NCBI RefSeq assembly: GCF_900099965.1
Contig: NZ_FNDJ01000031.1
Coordinates: forward strand, 1 to 64,000
Direction of reading: 5' to 3'
DNA: 64,000 bases
Source: Nonomuraea jiangxiensis
Lineage (GTDB): Bacteria > Actinomycetota > Actinomycetes > Streptosporangiales > Streptosporangiaceae
Shown: in pieces, positions 1 to 9,037 of the stretch
Layout: every line of letters starts with the position of its first letter
Numbering within the stretch: the first letter of the stretch is position 1
Made by a program: the position numbers and the translations under genes
The notes under the pieces: generated by a model
Told to the model about the DNA's origin: nothing
Seen by the model: only the letters and a program-made list of their open reading frames with translations
The model's database searches: none

Positions 1-21
1 ACCTAAGAGCTGTTTCTTGGA

Positions 22-513
22 TCAGGTTCGGAGCCAGATGACCAACGCGGCCAGGGTGACGGTGCCAAGGAAGATGTAGGCGCGCTTGTCGTAACGCGTG
101 GCCACGGCCCGGAAGTTCTTCAGCCGATTGATCGCCCGTTCGACGACGTTGCGCGCCTTGTAGCGTTCGGCGTCAAAGCCGGTGGGCCGACCCCCTGCCG
201 AGCCGCGTCGGCGGCGGTGGGCGCGTTGATCGCGTGGTTCGGGGATGGTGTGGCGGATCTTGCGGCGGCGCAGGTGGACGCGGTTGGCGCGGGAGGAGTA
301 GGCCTTGTCCGCGGCCAGGCTGTCGGGCCGGGTACGCGGACGTCCCGGCCCCAGCCGAGGCACCCGGATGGCGCCCAGCACTCGCCGGAACTGCGGGCTG
401 TCGCCATACTGGCCCGGCGTCAGCACCAGCGACAACACCCGGCAGCGGCCATCCGCGGACAGATGGATCTTGGTGGTGAACCCGCCACGGGAACGGCCTA
501 AGCACTCCCCAGT
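22..513 (-). CDS. IS5-family transposase, C-terminal frame
   Basis: This frame continues the DDE core: GRSRGGFTTKIHL, then the second Asp in LAADKAYSSRANR, then the Glu in NVVERAINRLKNFRAVATR. It has no credible start of its own near the join and would be translated by -1 frameshifting from 498-989. The open frame extends upstream to 828, but that part is only the shadow of the first frame. Together the two parts give a transposase of normal length, about 265-270 residues. Confidence 0.8.
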   Translation of the reverse strand, partial: TGECLGRSRGGFTTKIHLSADGRCRVLSLVLTPGQYGDSPQFRRVLGAIRVPRLGPGRPRTRPDSLAADKAYSSRANRVHLRRRKIRHTIPEPRDQRAHRRRRGSAGGRPTGFDAERYKARNVVERAINRLKNFRAVATRYDKRAYIFLGTVTLAALVIWLRT

Positions 514-989
514 CTGACCACCTCCGCCAGCCGGGCGGCCAGCCTGGCCAGCACCGGATCGCCCCGCTTTGTCCCGGCGGCATCCCCCCTTTTGCCGCCC
601 CCGGATGCAGGAGGTGCAGGGGGCGGTGTGCGAGGCGCGCCGGCGGCATGCTGATGCGCCCTCACCGTGGTGGAGTCCACGGAGATATTCCAGTCCACCC
701 GCCCCTCGGCGTCCTGCTCGACCTGGATCGCGGTCAGCAGCATCTGCCAGGTGCCATCGGCCGACCAGCGGCGATGCCGCTTGTAGACCGTGATCCACGG
801 ACCGAACCGTTCGGGCAGGTCCCGCCACGGCAGTCCGGTGCGGGCCCGGTACAACACGCCGTCGATCGTTCTGCGGTGGTCATTCCATCGCCCGCCCCGC
901 TGACCGCCCTCGGGTAGCAACGGTTCGAGCCGCTCCCACTCTGCGTTGGTTAAGTCTCCTCGCCCCATACGCCCATCGTGACGATTCAA
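498..989 (-). CDS. IS5-family transposase, N-terminal frame
   Basis: This 163-residue frame has the N-terminal IS5/DUF4096-like region (LTNAEWERLEPLLPE, then a GLPWRDLPERFGPW block near residues 53-66) and the first catalytic aspartate in NISVDSTTVRAHQH near residue 105. It ends at a TAG just after the frame change. The downstream frame (22-513) lies at -1 relative to it and carries the rest of the catalytic core. A GGGG run at 507-510 sits where a -1 slip would join them. The join is either programmed frameshifting or a simple mutation; the sequence alone does not decide. Confidence 0.85.
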   Translation of the reverse strand: MNRHDGRMGRGDLTNAEWERLEPLLPEGGQRGGRWNDHRRTIDGVLYRARTGLPWRDLPERFGPWITVYKRHRRWSADGTWQMLLTAIQVEQDAEGRVDWNISVDSTTVRAHQHAAGAPRTPPPAPPASGGGKRGDAAGTKRGDPVLARLAARLAEVVRLGSA

Positions 990-1115
990 CCACGATCAGT
1001 CAGCAGATCTAAGAAACAGCTCTTAGTCCCGCCGTTGATCGCGCATGATGGAGACGGAGTGGTGCTCAGCCACCTCCCTCTCGTTGCCGCCCAACTCTGC
1101 TGAAGGGGATTTGCC

Positions 1116-1598
1116 ATGATTGCGAACGAGCACCCGGACCCCATCGTCGTGCGCCAGCTCCGCCTGGTCGTCGAGGCGGAGGACTACGAGGCCGCGCTTG
1201 CGTTCTACCGGGACGCCCTGGGGTTGCCCGAGCAAGCCGCCTTCTCCAGTGGAGACGGTGCCAGGGTGGTGATCCTCGAAGCCGGCCGGGCGACCTTGGA
1301 AATCGCCAACCCGGCACAGAAGCGGATGATCGACGAGGTGGAGGTCGGCCGCCCGGTGGCGCCCAAGATCCGGGTGGCGTTCGAGGTGGACGACGCCCGC
1401 GCCGCCAGCGAACGGCTGGTCTCCGCAGGCGCCGAACAGGTGGCGCCGCCCACCACCACGCCCTGGCAGTCGCTCAACGCCCGCCTGAACGCGCCCGCCG
1501 GCCTGCACATCACCGTCTTCCAGGAACTGCTCAGCAAGGAAGACCGCATCGAACTCGACGGTTTCTCGACCGAGCAGCATTCAGAAAACCCATCCTAG
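1116..1598 (+). CDS. VOC/glyoxalase-fold family protein
   Basis: A 160-residue protein of the vicinal-oxygen-chelate (glyoxalase/bleomycin-resistance) fold. The first beta-alpha-beta module reads VRQLRLVVEAEDYEAALAFY followed by RDALGLPE; the second begins at RVAFEVDDARAASERLVSAG and ends in GLHITVFQEL. The ATG follows an AAGGGGA ribosome-binding site. The family includes dioxygenases, isomerases, antibiotic-binding proteins and many of unknown substrate. The metal-ligand pattern is not clear enough to pick a reaction. Its last codons overlap by 4 bp the end of the convergent NACHT gene. Confidence 0.8.
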   Translation: MIANEHPDPIVVRQLRLVVEAEDYEAALAFYRDALGLPEQAAFSSGDGARVVILEAGRATLEIANPAQKRMIDEVEVGRPVAPKIRVAFEVDDARAASERLVSAGAEQVAPPTTTPWQSLNARLNAPAGLHITVFQELLSKEDRIELDGFSTEQHSENPS

Positions 1599-3784
1599 GA
1601 GCGATCGTCAGGGCTGGGAGAGCGTCTGTAGGCGGTGGCGAGGTGATCGTGAAGCTCGGCGTGCCGGAACTGGTAGATCGGCCCCACGGCGCGGAGCAGT
1701 CCCAGCCGATGTGCCTCGTCCAGAAAGCTCATGAGCCGCCACGGCAGCCGTCCTCGGATCGCCAATGCGCCTGTCACGACGCGGCAGGCGAGCCAGGCAT
1801 GGTGACGCCCGAGCACCAGACCGAGCGCGAGCCCGGCCGTGAGTCCCAGTCCTGACACCAGCACGCCTTCGTCCACCTGGCCCTGCCCGGTCACGAGCAC
1901 CGCCGCGAGCCAGGTCGCGAAGCCGACCACCAGGCCGAGCACGAGGCCGGCGATGCTCCGGAGCAGGGTGAGCGTCCTGTCGGCCCGCCAACTGGAACGC
2001 GGGGTGCTGACCGCGGTCAGGGTGGGCTGCTCCGCCCACTGGATGAGCGCTTGTACGGCTCCCACCCCCAGCCAGTACGTGAGCGCGGCCGTAAGCCCGG
2101 CCGCCAGTCGTTCGTTCACCGGCCCACCGGCCAGCCAGATCTGCACCCAGGCGGCGATGCCGATCAGCGCGCCCAGTGCCGGCCTCGTCATGAGCCCCGT
2201 ACCGACGCTTGCCCTGATGGCACGCCGGAGGACGCCGATCCGGCCGCGCAGACGGAGGTCGGCATGGCCGGGAGTTTCCTGGAACCAGGAGCCCGCCGTG
2301 CGCCCGATCGCCAACCCGGCCACCGACCAGAGGAAGAGCGAGGCGGCGATCCAGGGCACCGTCTTGAAATCCAGCTCCAGGCCGAGCAGGCCCACCAGCC
2401 CGACCGGCAGCCCCACCACCACGCCGCTCGCGACCCTGGCCAGCAGCCGCAGCCGCGGGCTGGTCGTGCCTGCGATGCGCCACCAGGCCAGGTCACGGGT
2501 GGTGGCCGGATGGAAGTGGTAGGCCAGGTAGGCGAGGTAGCGGCGGGTGGTGTGGGTGTCGAGCCGGTGGCGAGGCCGGAAATGCTCGGCCGGGTCGTCG
2601 CTGGGGGGACGGGTGGCGATGAGGGCGGGGATGAGGTGGTCGAGGAGATGGGCACGCAGCGCCGGCGCGTCACCACCCAGCTCTCCCGCCAGCGGCGCCG
2701 GATCCGCGCCAGGGATGATGTAGACGCTGCGTATCAGCCACAAGCCCAGTGGCGTGGAGGCGACCTCGGCCAGGCCGGGTGCGGTGCTCCGACGCAGGGC
2801 CTTCAAGGCCGGGCTCCAGTCGTGACGGGGCCGGGGAGGCAGGCAGGTCTGTAGATACTCGGTCGCGATCTGCGGCTTCAGCGCCTGCGGGGCGATGACG
2901 GCGGTGGCGGTCAGCACATCCCCGGCTTCCTTGAGCGCCACGCCCAGTTCCTCTGTGCGAGAGGTGACGATCATCTGGTCACGATCGGCCAATGACCGGT
3001 TCAGCGCTGTCACAACGTTGGCGCGGGCCGCGTCCGGTAGCTCGTCCAGGCCGTCCAGCACCGGAAGGACACGACCGCGTCTGACCAGCGCGGCTGCGAC
3101 TTCGGGCCCCAGTTCGGCGGCGTTGAGGGCTGGGTAGTCCTGTTCGAGCCGCGCCGCCAGCCAGTCATGGAGCCGAGGGTAGGTCCCGGCATCCCAGGCG
3201 GCGAGGGGGAACAGCACCGGCACCGGCTCGTCGGAGGCGCGGGTATCGGCGAGCTCCAGCAGCAGTTGTACTGCCAGCGTGGTCTTTCCCGCTCCTGGCC
3301 CGCCGGTGATGACCAGACGCCGGCGCCGTAACCGGCGGAACGCCTTGGCCAGATCGGCGGGCTGGTCGCTGCGGCCGGTGAACGACAGTTTCCCTGAGGC
3401 GACGAGCTTGGGGTGATCCATCAGCTCCGCTCTGTCGGTCAGGCGCCAGCGGACCGGGATCGGCGCCGGATCCCCCAGGGACCGCAGCACCACCTCAGTT
3501 CGCCACTGCTCGGCCACCAGCCCGGTCAGCACGTCCTCAGCCCTGGCGAGGTCGGCGCTCGCGGGGGGTCGCGGTGGATGGCCGGTCCGGCGCCACCAGG
3601 CGATGAGCGGGAGGGTGAGAGCGGGAATCGCCAGCAGGACCGATACGAGCTGGGCGACGTTCGCCGCCTCCTGCAGCCCTCTGGCCTGGAAGACGATCGC
3701 GACAATCCCCACGCAGACGGCCAGCAGCACAAGTCCGCCGGCCGCCGCCACACCCCGCCACGCTCGCCCCCGCCGCCTCATCAC
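1595..3784 (-). CDS. Membrane-anchored NACHT-domain NTPase
   Basis: A 729-residue STAND-type NTPase. Two hydrophobic helices at about residues 12-33 and 43-64 form an N-terminal membrane anchor. The NACHT core has Walker A GGPGAGKTT (161-169), Walker B VLPVLDGLDEL (about 239-249) and the arginine sensor VTSRTEE (273-279). From about residue 430 to the end there are several further hydrophobic segments in place of the usual soluble sensor repeats. NACHT proteins act as signal-gated switches, in bacteria including antiphage defence (Avs/bNACHT) and regulation. No effector domain is recognisable here, so the role is unknown. It is a single gene beside an IS element. Confidence 0.85.
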   Translation of the reverse strand: MMRRRGRAWRGVAAAGGLVLLAVCVGIVAIVFQARGLQEAANVAQLVSVLLAIPALTLPLIAWWRRTGHPPRPPASADLARAEDVLTGLVAEQWRTEVVLRSLGDPAPIPVRWRLTDRAELMDHPKLVASGKLSFTGRSDQPADLAKAFRRLRRRRLVITGGPGAGKTTLAVQLLLELADTRASDEPVPVLFPLAAWDAGTYPRLHDWLAARLEQDYPALNAAELGPEVAAALVRRGRVLPVLDGLDELPDAARANVVTALNRSLADRDQMIVTSRTEELGVALKEAGDVLTATAVIAPQALKPQIATEYLQTCLPPRPRHDWSPALKALRRSTAPGLAEVASTPLGLWLIRSVYIIPGADPAPLAGELGGDAPALRAHLLDHLIPALIATRPPSDDPAEHFRPRHRLDTHTTRRYLAYLAYHFHPATTRDLAWWRIAGTTSPRLRLLARVASGVVVGLPVGLVGLLGLELDFKTVPWIAASLFLWSVAGLAIGRTAGSWFQETPGHADLRLRGRIGVLRRAIRASVGTGLMTRPALGALIGIAAWVQIWLAGGPVNERLAAGLTAALTYWLGVGAVQALIQWAEQPTLTAVSTPRSSWRADRTLTLLRSIAGLVLGLVVGFATWLAAVLVTGQGQVDEGVLVSGLGLTAGLALGLVLGRHHAWLACRVVTGALAIRGRLPWRLMSFLDEAHRLGLLRAVGPIYQFRHAELHDHLATAYRRSPSPDDRS

Positions 3785-3926
3785 ACCGTCATCATCCGAT
3801 CACGGTGCATCACTGCGAAGCCCTTACACCGAACCGTGATGACAAGGCCGCGGGCGCACCTCCAGCCCTCATGGCGCGAAGCCGATACAACCGCGAACCG
3901 GCGGCGTTCCCGGCTGCTTCAGGCTC

Positions 3927-3955
3927 TTGAAGCGTTATATGTGACGTTGTACTGT
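3927..3955 (+). promoter_or_regulatory. Candidate promoter of the M6-like protease gene
   Basis: TTGAAG (3927-3932) and TACTGT (3950-3955) are separated by 17 bp, a sigma70/HrdB-like arrangement, about 80 bp upstream of the protease start. The surrounding stretch (3895-3960) is locally AT-richer than its neighbours. Confidence 0.4.
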
Positions 3956-4038
3956 CAGGGCACTCATCAGCCGCCATGCCCAGACGAGAAACCTCTTCGG
4001 GGGAACGCATGCGATGCCCGGAAACGAGAGGGTGAGTG

Positions 4039-6066
4039 GTGCACATGTGGCGACCCAGTCGTAGGAGATCGAAGAGCTTAACCGCGTCGGCGGCGGCGTT
4101 GGCCGTGGTCATGGCATGTACGACGGCCACGGGCGCCACCGCCGAGCCCGCCGGCCGCGCGTCCGGTACGGCCCTCGCCGACCCCCTGTTCCAGCCCATC
4201 GATCCGCAGGTCTGGCAGGACCAGCAGGACATGACGTGGGCCGACTACCGAGCCGTGCCGGGCGCCGACTGGGCCAACCCGGCGCGGCAGCCGACCGTCC
4301 AGAAGCTGCGGATCGCCGTGCTCGCGGTCGACTTCCCCGACCAGCCGTTCGTCATCACCCGGCCCAAGGGCAGCGACCCGTTCGGCAACCCGCAGGTCGA
4401 TCCCGTCAGGCGCCAGGACGTGGCCAGGTTCTATGCCGACTTCTGGGGCAAGCCCAGCGCGCTGAACCACGGGCACACCGTCAACGAGTACTGGATGGAG
4501 CAGACCTCCGGCCGGATCGGCGTCGAGTTCGTCCCCTTCGGCCCCTACCAGGCGCCGCGCCCGCTCTACGAGTACGGGATCAACGACATCGGCCAGGAGG
4601 GCGCCGGCTGCCCGAGCGGGCACACCTGCAACGGCCGCCTCGAAGCGGACGTCGACGGGCAGTGGCTGCGGCAGGTCGGGCAGGCGGAGACCCAGAAGTA
4701 CGACATGGTGCTGCGCGTTTACGCGGGCTACGACGAGACGTCCGTGTGGCAGGAGTTCGGCGAGATGAAGTTCCAGAACAAGGAGGACATCCCCGATGAA
4801 TGGGGTCCGCCGGACCCCGCCCTGCCGAACTGGGTGCGCGGACGCTACACCGAATGGACCTCCTGGAAGGCCGGCGCCATGCTGTGGGGCAACGCCGGCA
4901 TCCGGCAGGGCGAGAGCTCCGGCACCATCACCCACGAGATCTCGCACAGGTTCGACATCGGCGACAACAACAACAATCCCTACCGCCAGCCCTACCGCCG
5001 GGTCGGCACCGGGCCGTTCGACCTGATGGACCGGGGCTCCTTCAACGGCCCCGGCGGGCCGCACAACCGGTGGCAGGTCCCGGCGACCCAGGGCGCCTCC
5101 ATGCCGGCCGGCCAGACCCTGCGGGCGAAGCTCAAGCTGAACTTCATCGGCGCCAACCAGGTGCTCAACCTGTCCGGCACAGCGCTCCGGTCCGGCGGCG
5201 TCGCCGTGTTCGAGGTCAAGGCCCGCAGCGCCTTGCCCACCACGGGCGAGCTGCAGGGCGTCCTGCTCGACCTGGGCCAGGACCGCACCCCGGCGTGCAA
5301 CATCAACACCAACCCGCTGTGCTCCGGCCCCGGCTTCACGAACTACTCGCTGGAAGTGGTCCAGCGCATCGGCACCGACTCGTTCACCCCTGACAACGGC
5401 GTAATGCTGACGAAGAACAAGCCGTTCAGCAACGAGAACGACAGCTGCGGCTACCTCTGCTTCAGCTGGATGATCGACGCCAACCCGCAGGACATCAACA
5501 TGGTCGACTACAGGAAGCCGAACGGCACCGCCGTCATGCGCTCCATCGGCGACTACCGGCAGCTCAACGACGGCCTCTTCCACGCCGGCACCGACTCGGG
5601 CAGCAAGTACGAGTACGTCGACCAGGCCAACCGGCTGCACTTCTACGTCATCGGCAAGCGCACCAACCAGCGCGGCGACCTGTACTACCTGATGGCCGCC
5701 CGTTCCCTGGACGGCGCGGGCCCGAGCACCCGCGGTGTCACGCTGTCGGCCGGCACGCTTTCGGGCACGACCTGCCGGTTCGATCTGTCCAACACCGGCC
5801 AGTATCGCGCCTCCGGCCAGCCGGCGGCGGTGGCCGCCTACCAGCGCTCGGACGTCTACCGGCTCTCGGCCGTGGTCAGCGGCACCGGCTGGCGCGCCGG
5901 GCTGCCGAACGCGCTGGCGACCGCCGCGTTCGGCCAGTCCGTCGCCGTGAACGTGGCCACGGCCGCGGACGCCGGCGCCGCGACGACCGGCACGGTGACG
6001 CTGACGGCGAAGTCGGAGAGCGACCCCACCAAGGTGACGACCGCGAGCTGCGCGCTCCGCCGCTGA
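4039..6066 (+). CDS. Secreted M6-like zinc metalloprotease
   Basis: A protein of about 675 residues with an N-terminal signal peptide: basic RSRRRSK start, hydrophobic ASAAALAVVMACTTATGATA, cleavage near residue 35. A block typical of M6/immune-inhibitor-A-like peptidases follows (KLRIAVLAVDFPDQPF), and the zinc motif HEISH lies at about residue 300 inside THEISHRFDIGDNNNN. The long C-terminal half is probably beta-rich, with paired cysteines (CNINTNPLC, CGYLCF), which fits an extracellular protein. GTG 4039 is chosen because GAGAGGG at 4026-4032 gives good spacing; GTG 4036 and ATG 4045 are alternatives. A strong terminator follows. Substrate unknown. Confidence 0.8.
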   Translation: MHMWRPSRRRSKSLTASAAALAVVMACTTATGATAEPAGRASGTALADPLFQPIDPQVWQDQQDMTWADYRAVPGADWANPARQPTVQKLRIAVLAVDFPDQPFVITRPKGSDPFGNPQVDPVRRQDVARFYADFWGKPSALNHGHTVNEYWMEQTSGRIGVEFVPFGPYQAPRPLYEYGINDIGQEGAGCPSGHTCNGRLEADVDGQWLRQVGQAETQKYDMVLRVYAGYDETSVWQEFGEMKFQNKEDIPDEWGPPDPALPNWVRGRYTEWTSWKAGAMLWGNAGIRQGESSGTITHEISHRFDIGDNNNNPYRQPYRRVGTGPFDLMDRGSFNGPGGPHNRWQVPATQGASMPAGQTLRAKLKLNFIGANQVLNLSGTALRSGGVAVFEVKARSALPTTGELQGVLLDLGQDRTPACNINTNPLCSGPGFTNYSLEVVQRIGTDSFTPDNGVMLTKNKPFSNENDSCGYLCFSWMIDANPQDINMVDYRKPNGTAVMRSIGDYRQLNDGLFHAGTDSGSKYEYVDQANRLHFYVIGKRTNQRGDLYYLMAARSLDGAGPSTRGVTLSAGTLSGTTCRFDLSNTGQYRASGQPAAVAAYQRSDVYRLSAVVSGTGWRAGLPNALATAAFGQSVAVNVATAADAGAATTGTVTLTAKSESDPTKVTTASCALRR

Positions 6067-6086
6067 GCAGTAAGGCGATATCCGCA

Positions 6087-6114
6087 GGCGCCGCCCGGGA
6101 TTCCGGGCGGCGCC
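6087..6114 (+). terminator. Hairpin terminator after the protease gene
   Basis: A perfect 12-bp stem, GGCGCCGCCCGG / CCGGGCGGCGCC, with a GATT loop starts 20 bp after the protease stop codon. No T-run follows, as is common for actinobacterial terminators. Confidence 0.75.
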
Positions 6115-6164
6115 CGACCGAAAGCCCACGAGGAACCGTTGACAGCCCTGGACCGGCCGGAGGC

Positions 6165-6290
6165 TCAGGTGGGCGGCACCACCTGGTAGTTCGGAATGCT
6201 CGCCGCCTGCTTTTCGCTGAGCCGCTCCCCGTCGTCGGGAATGTCGGTCCGGCAGTGGAAGATCCCCCGGTCGAGAAGCAGGGGCGCCCC
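6165..6290 (-). pseudogene. C-terminal remnant of an unidentified minus-strand gene
   Basis: An open minus-strand segment of 41 codons plus stop, with almost only G/C in third positions, reads LLLDRGIFHCRTDIPDDGE and ends NYQVVPPT. It has no start codon, and the frame is closed upstream by a TAA at 6291-6293. The codon pattern suggests the tail of a former gene. I do not recognise the family. The rest of 6115-6425 holds nothing else I can name. Confidence 0.35.
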
Positions 6291-6425
6291 TTATCCGGAG
6301 AGCCGGCGTCCACCACGAACGCCGGCTGAAGCGAGCGATGACCGCAGCACGCGCATGCCTGCGTGTGGACGGCCGTAGGGTTCTCGGCCTCGGACGTTCC
6401 TGTCAAAGGCGATCTTGATCGCTCG

Positions 6426-8957
6426 CTATGGCTCCTGGGTGCCGGTGACGGTGAAGGTGGGGAACGTCCCGGCGGGCGGGGGCAGCCGGTCGGTCGTGTT
6501 GTTCCTGATGAAGCCGAGCCTGAGGCGCGCGCCGGGGGTGAGTCCGAGGCTCGCGAGGGGGATGGCCGCCTCGACGACGGTGTCGTTGCGGGCGAAGGCC
6601 GCCTGGCCGAGCGGGGTCCACGACCAGCCCGAGCCGCCGTGGCGGTAGAGGTTGGCGTTCTCCAGCAGGTACTCGGCGCCGGACGGGTTGGTCCAGCCCG
6701 TGGCGGCATAACCGGTGGCGGGGTTGGCGTCGGTGTCGAGGAAGAACTGTTCGAGGACGTTGAGGCCGGTGCCGCGGGCGAGGAGGTACAGCTTGACGCC
6801 GTCACTGGCGGCAGAGATCGACTGGACGCCGGCGGTTCCGGTCATCAGCGGCGTGATCCCCGCCCAGTCGGCCGCGGAGCCGTCGATGGTGAATCCCGGT
6901 ACGGGGGTGGGAGTGGGGGTCGGCGTCGGCGTGGGAGTCGGCGTGGGGGTGGGAGTCGGGGGCGGGGTCGGGTTGGCGCCCGGGACGGTGAACTTGACCG
7001 ACGATCCGCCGAAGTTGGCCACCCTGAACCAGGTCCAGATCTCCCGGCCCGCCGTCGACGCCGGGAACACGTGATCCCTGGCGAACTCCAGCTCCGCCCG
7101 TGTCCCCGACTGCACCACCCGTACCGGCCACCCGCGGTTCGCCGGCGAGCCTGGGCTGGAGAATTTGAACGCGTCCCCCTGACCGGCTCCGGCGTGCGGC
7201 AGCAGGTACGCCTGGTTGAGCGATTCCAGGTAGACCCGAGCGTCCGGCGAGGTCGGCCACCACGGCTGCCACCCGGAGGGTCCGTCCTGGTCGTAGTCGA
7301 AGTAGATCATCTCCTGGGCCAGGCTGAGCGCCTGCTTGGCCTCGACCATCATGAAGAACCGGTCGCCGACGAACCTGGCGAAGACCTTGGTGATGCCCTT
7401 GCCGTTGTTCCCGGCCGGGTCGTTGAAGATCGGGGTCTCCGCCGACCACTCGCCGAATGAGCCGTCGGCGACGAAGCCCCCGTACAGGTCGGTCGGGTGC
7501 GCCCCCGCCTGGCTCGGCGCGGCGCGGCCCTGGGCGTCCAGCCAGTTCTTGGCGTCGTCGTAGATCGCGGAGTTGAAGTGGTTGGCGCCGCTGACGTCGT
7601 ATCCGAGGTAGCCGCTGTTCGCCACCACCTCGTTCATCCACTTCTGCGTCCCTGAGGCCGGCACCCGGAAGTCGATGATGACCACGTTGAAGCCGTCGGA
7701 CGCGTTCGCCTGGGCGTTGACGTAGTCCTTCCAGAAGCCGCCGAAATTGTCCCGGTTGCGGTACGTCGGCGAGCTCCGATTGGTGTTCCAGTTGTCGGCG
7801 TATCCGGGGCTGGTGTCGTAGAAGCCCGGGATGTAGGTGTTGTAGTACCAGGACTCGGTGACGAAGACGTTGATCGCGTGCCGGTAGCGGGCGGCGAACT
7901 GGGAGGTGCCCTCGTCCGGGTTGAAGTACCAGTAGCCGCGGTTGGCCGCCACCACCTTCGACGGGTCCACCGCCTTGATCTTCTCGACGAGCTCCACCAT
8001 GCCCTCGGCGGTGAACCCGAAGTTGCCCCGCGGCCCCCACGACACCGACGGCCCCGCGCCGCCGACCGGGTCCGGCGTGTCCACGGTGTCCAGGAACACC
8101 CCGTCGTACTCGCCGTCGTGCACGATCTTGTCGACCTGGTACGTGACGAACCGCTGCCACGCCGGGTCGCCGCCGTTGATGTAGCCGCCGCCGTAGGTGC
8201 GGTTGACGTCCACGACGCCGTCGCCGTCCTTCCAGTAGCCGCCGTACAGGTAGCGCGTGTCGTTCACCCAGGTGCCCTGCTGGTCGAGGTACCAGGGCAT
8301 GACGCCCCTGTTCGCCCAGCGCAGCCGCTCACCCCAGGAGGAGTGGTCGGGGGCGATGTCGACGCCCGCGTATCCGGCGTAGTCGTCGCGGTAGCTGCCG
8401 TCGGGGGTGGCGCCGCCCTCGACGTTCACGTAGCGTCCGGCGGAGTCGTAGTTCCACGGGTTCGGCCCGTGCAGCGGCCCGGACGGCCCCTGGTATCCGG
8501 CGGGCAGCAGGCCGAGCTCGATGCCCTTGGCCACGGTCATGTGCCCGGAGGAGCCGGGGATGATCGTGGGCAGCATCTCGCCCACCGAGAGGTAGCCGAG
8601 CACGATCACGTCGTCGGCGCTGCCCAGGACGCCGTCGAGACCGCGCTTGATCTCCTGTACCTGGGAGCTGGTGACGGACTCGAAGAAGAAGTGGTCGGCG
8701 GCCACATTGAGCACGCGCAGCGTGGGTTCCAGCACGACCAGGTCGTAGCCCTTGAGCTGGTTGGTCCTGGCCTGGTCGAGCTGGCCGTACCAGAACGCGG
8801 TGCGGCTGTTCTGGTTGAGCGTGGGGACCTTGCCGTAGAACGGCGTGCGTCCCAGCTCGAACGGCGCCGCCGCGGTGGCGGCGCCCGCGGGGAGCATGAT
8901 CATGGCGGCGAGGAGCGCGAGGGTGAGGAGGAGTCTGGACGGGGGCGTGGCATTCAT
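6426..8957 (-). CDS. Secreted GH114-like endo-alpha-1,4-polygalactosaminidase family protein
   Basis: A secreted protein of 843 residues. The ATG at 8957 begins MNATPPSRLLLTLALLAAM, a clean signal peptide with cleavage near AATAAA. A TIM-barrel region resembling GH114/TM1410 proteins follows (YDLVVLEPTL, GYLSVGEM, VDKIVHDGEYDGVFLDTVDT, VVIIDFRVP). Then come a DOMON-like beta region, a Thr-Pro linker encoded at about 6895-6975, and a second C-terminal beta domain (GFTIDGSAADWAGI). GH114 enzymes cleave alpha-1,4-galactosaminoglycan, found in fungal and bacterial matrices; that activity here is inferred from family only. A good promoter lies 52 bp upstream. Confidence 0.75.
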   Translation of the reverse strand: MNATPPSRLLLTLALLAAMIMLPAGAATAAAPFELGRTPFYGKVPTLNQNSRTAFWYGQLDQARTNQLKGYDLVVLEPTLRVLNVAADHFFFESVTSSQVQEIKRGLDGVLGSADDVIVLGYLSVGEMLPTIIPGSSGHMTVAKGIELGLLPAGYQGPSGPLHGPNPWNYDSAGRYVNVEGGATPDGSYRDDYAGYAGVDIAPDHSSWGERLRWANRGVMPWYLDQQGTWVNDTRYLYGGYWKDGDGVVDVNRTYGGGYINGGDPAWQRFVTYQVDKIVHDGEYDGVFLDTVDTPDPVGGAGPSVSWGPRGNFGFTAEGMVELVEKIKAVDPSKVVAANRGYWYFNPDEGTSQFAARYRHAINVFVTESWYYNTYIPGFYDTSPGYADNWNTNRSSPTYRNRDNFGGFWKDYVNAQANASDGFNVVIIDFRVPASGTQKWMNEVVANSGYLGYDVSGANHFNSAIYDDAKNWLDAQGRAAPSQAGAHPTDLYGGFVADGSFGEWSAETPIFNDPAGNNGKGITKVFARFVGDRFFMMVEAKQALSLAQEMIYFDYDQDGPSGWQPWWPTSPDARVYLESLNQAYLLPHAGAGQGDAFKFSSPGSPANRGWPVRVVQSGTRAELEFARDHVFPASTAGREIWTWFRVANFGGSSVKFTVPGANPTPPPTPTPTPTPTPTPTPTPTPVPGFTIDGSAADWAGITPLMTGTAGVQSISAASDGVKLYLLARGTGLNVLEQFFLDTDANPATGYAATGWTNPSGAEYLLENANLYRHGGSGWSWTPLGQAAFARNDTVVEAAIPLASLGLTPGARLRLGFIRNNTTDRLPPPAGTFPTFTVTGTQEP
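6901..6966 (-). repeat. Thr-Pro linker microrepeat
   Basis: An imperfect 6-bp repeat (GGNGTN on the plus strand) encodes a run of about ten Thr-Pro pairs linking the catalytic and C-terminal parts of the GH114-like protein. Such linkers are usual in secreted multidomain glycosidases. The run is prone to length variation. Confidence 0.8.
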
Positions 8958-9008
8958 GGCAGCTCGCTTTCGCGGAGCCCGGGTCCGGGTGACTGGGGGG
9001 ACACGATT

Positions 9009-9037
9009 AATAATGGAGTCCACGGAAATTAAGTCAA
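9009..9037 (-). promoter_or_regulatory. Promoter of the GH114-like gene
   Basis: On the minus strand, TTGACT (9032-9037) and ATTATT (9009-9014) are 17 bp apart, in a short AT-rich island ending 52 bp before the ATG at 8957. Both hexamers are close to the housekeeping consensus. Confidence 0.55.

Larger units (their letters stand above)
3..1026 (-). mobile_element. IS5-family insertion sequence, complete with terminal inverted repeats
   Basis: Perfect 16-bp inverted repeats bound the unit: CTAAGAGCTGTTTCTT at 3-18 and its reverse complement at 1011-1026. TA lies at 4-5 and 1024-1025, so the true ends may be 6 and 1023 with a TA target duplication. Inside are two overlapping minus-strand frames that together encode a DDE transposase. 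About 1.0 kb is a usual size for the IS427-type subgroup of IS5, where transposase split by frameshifting is known. Both ends and all three catalytic residues are present, so the copy may be active. Confidence 0.9.

Noticed and set aside
4078..6129. Long antisense open frame opposite the M6-like protease
   Set aside because: It is the mirror of a strongly G/C-biased gene. The plus frame has a signal peptide, HEISH motif, ribosome-binding site and terminator; the antisense product has no recognisable domain.
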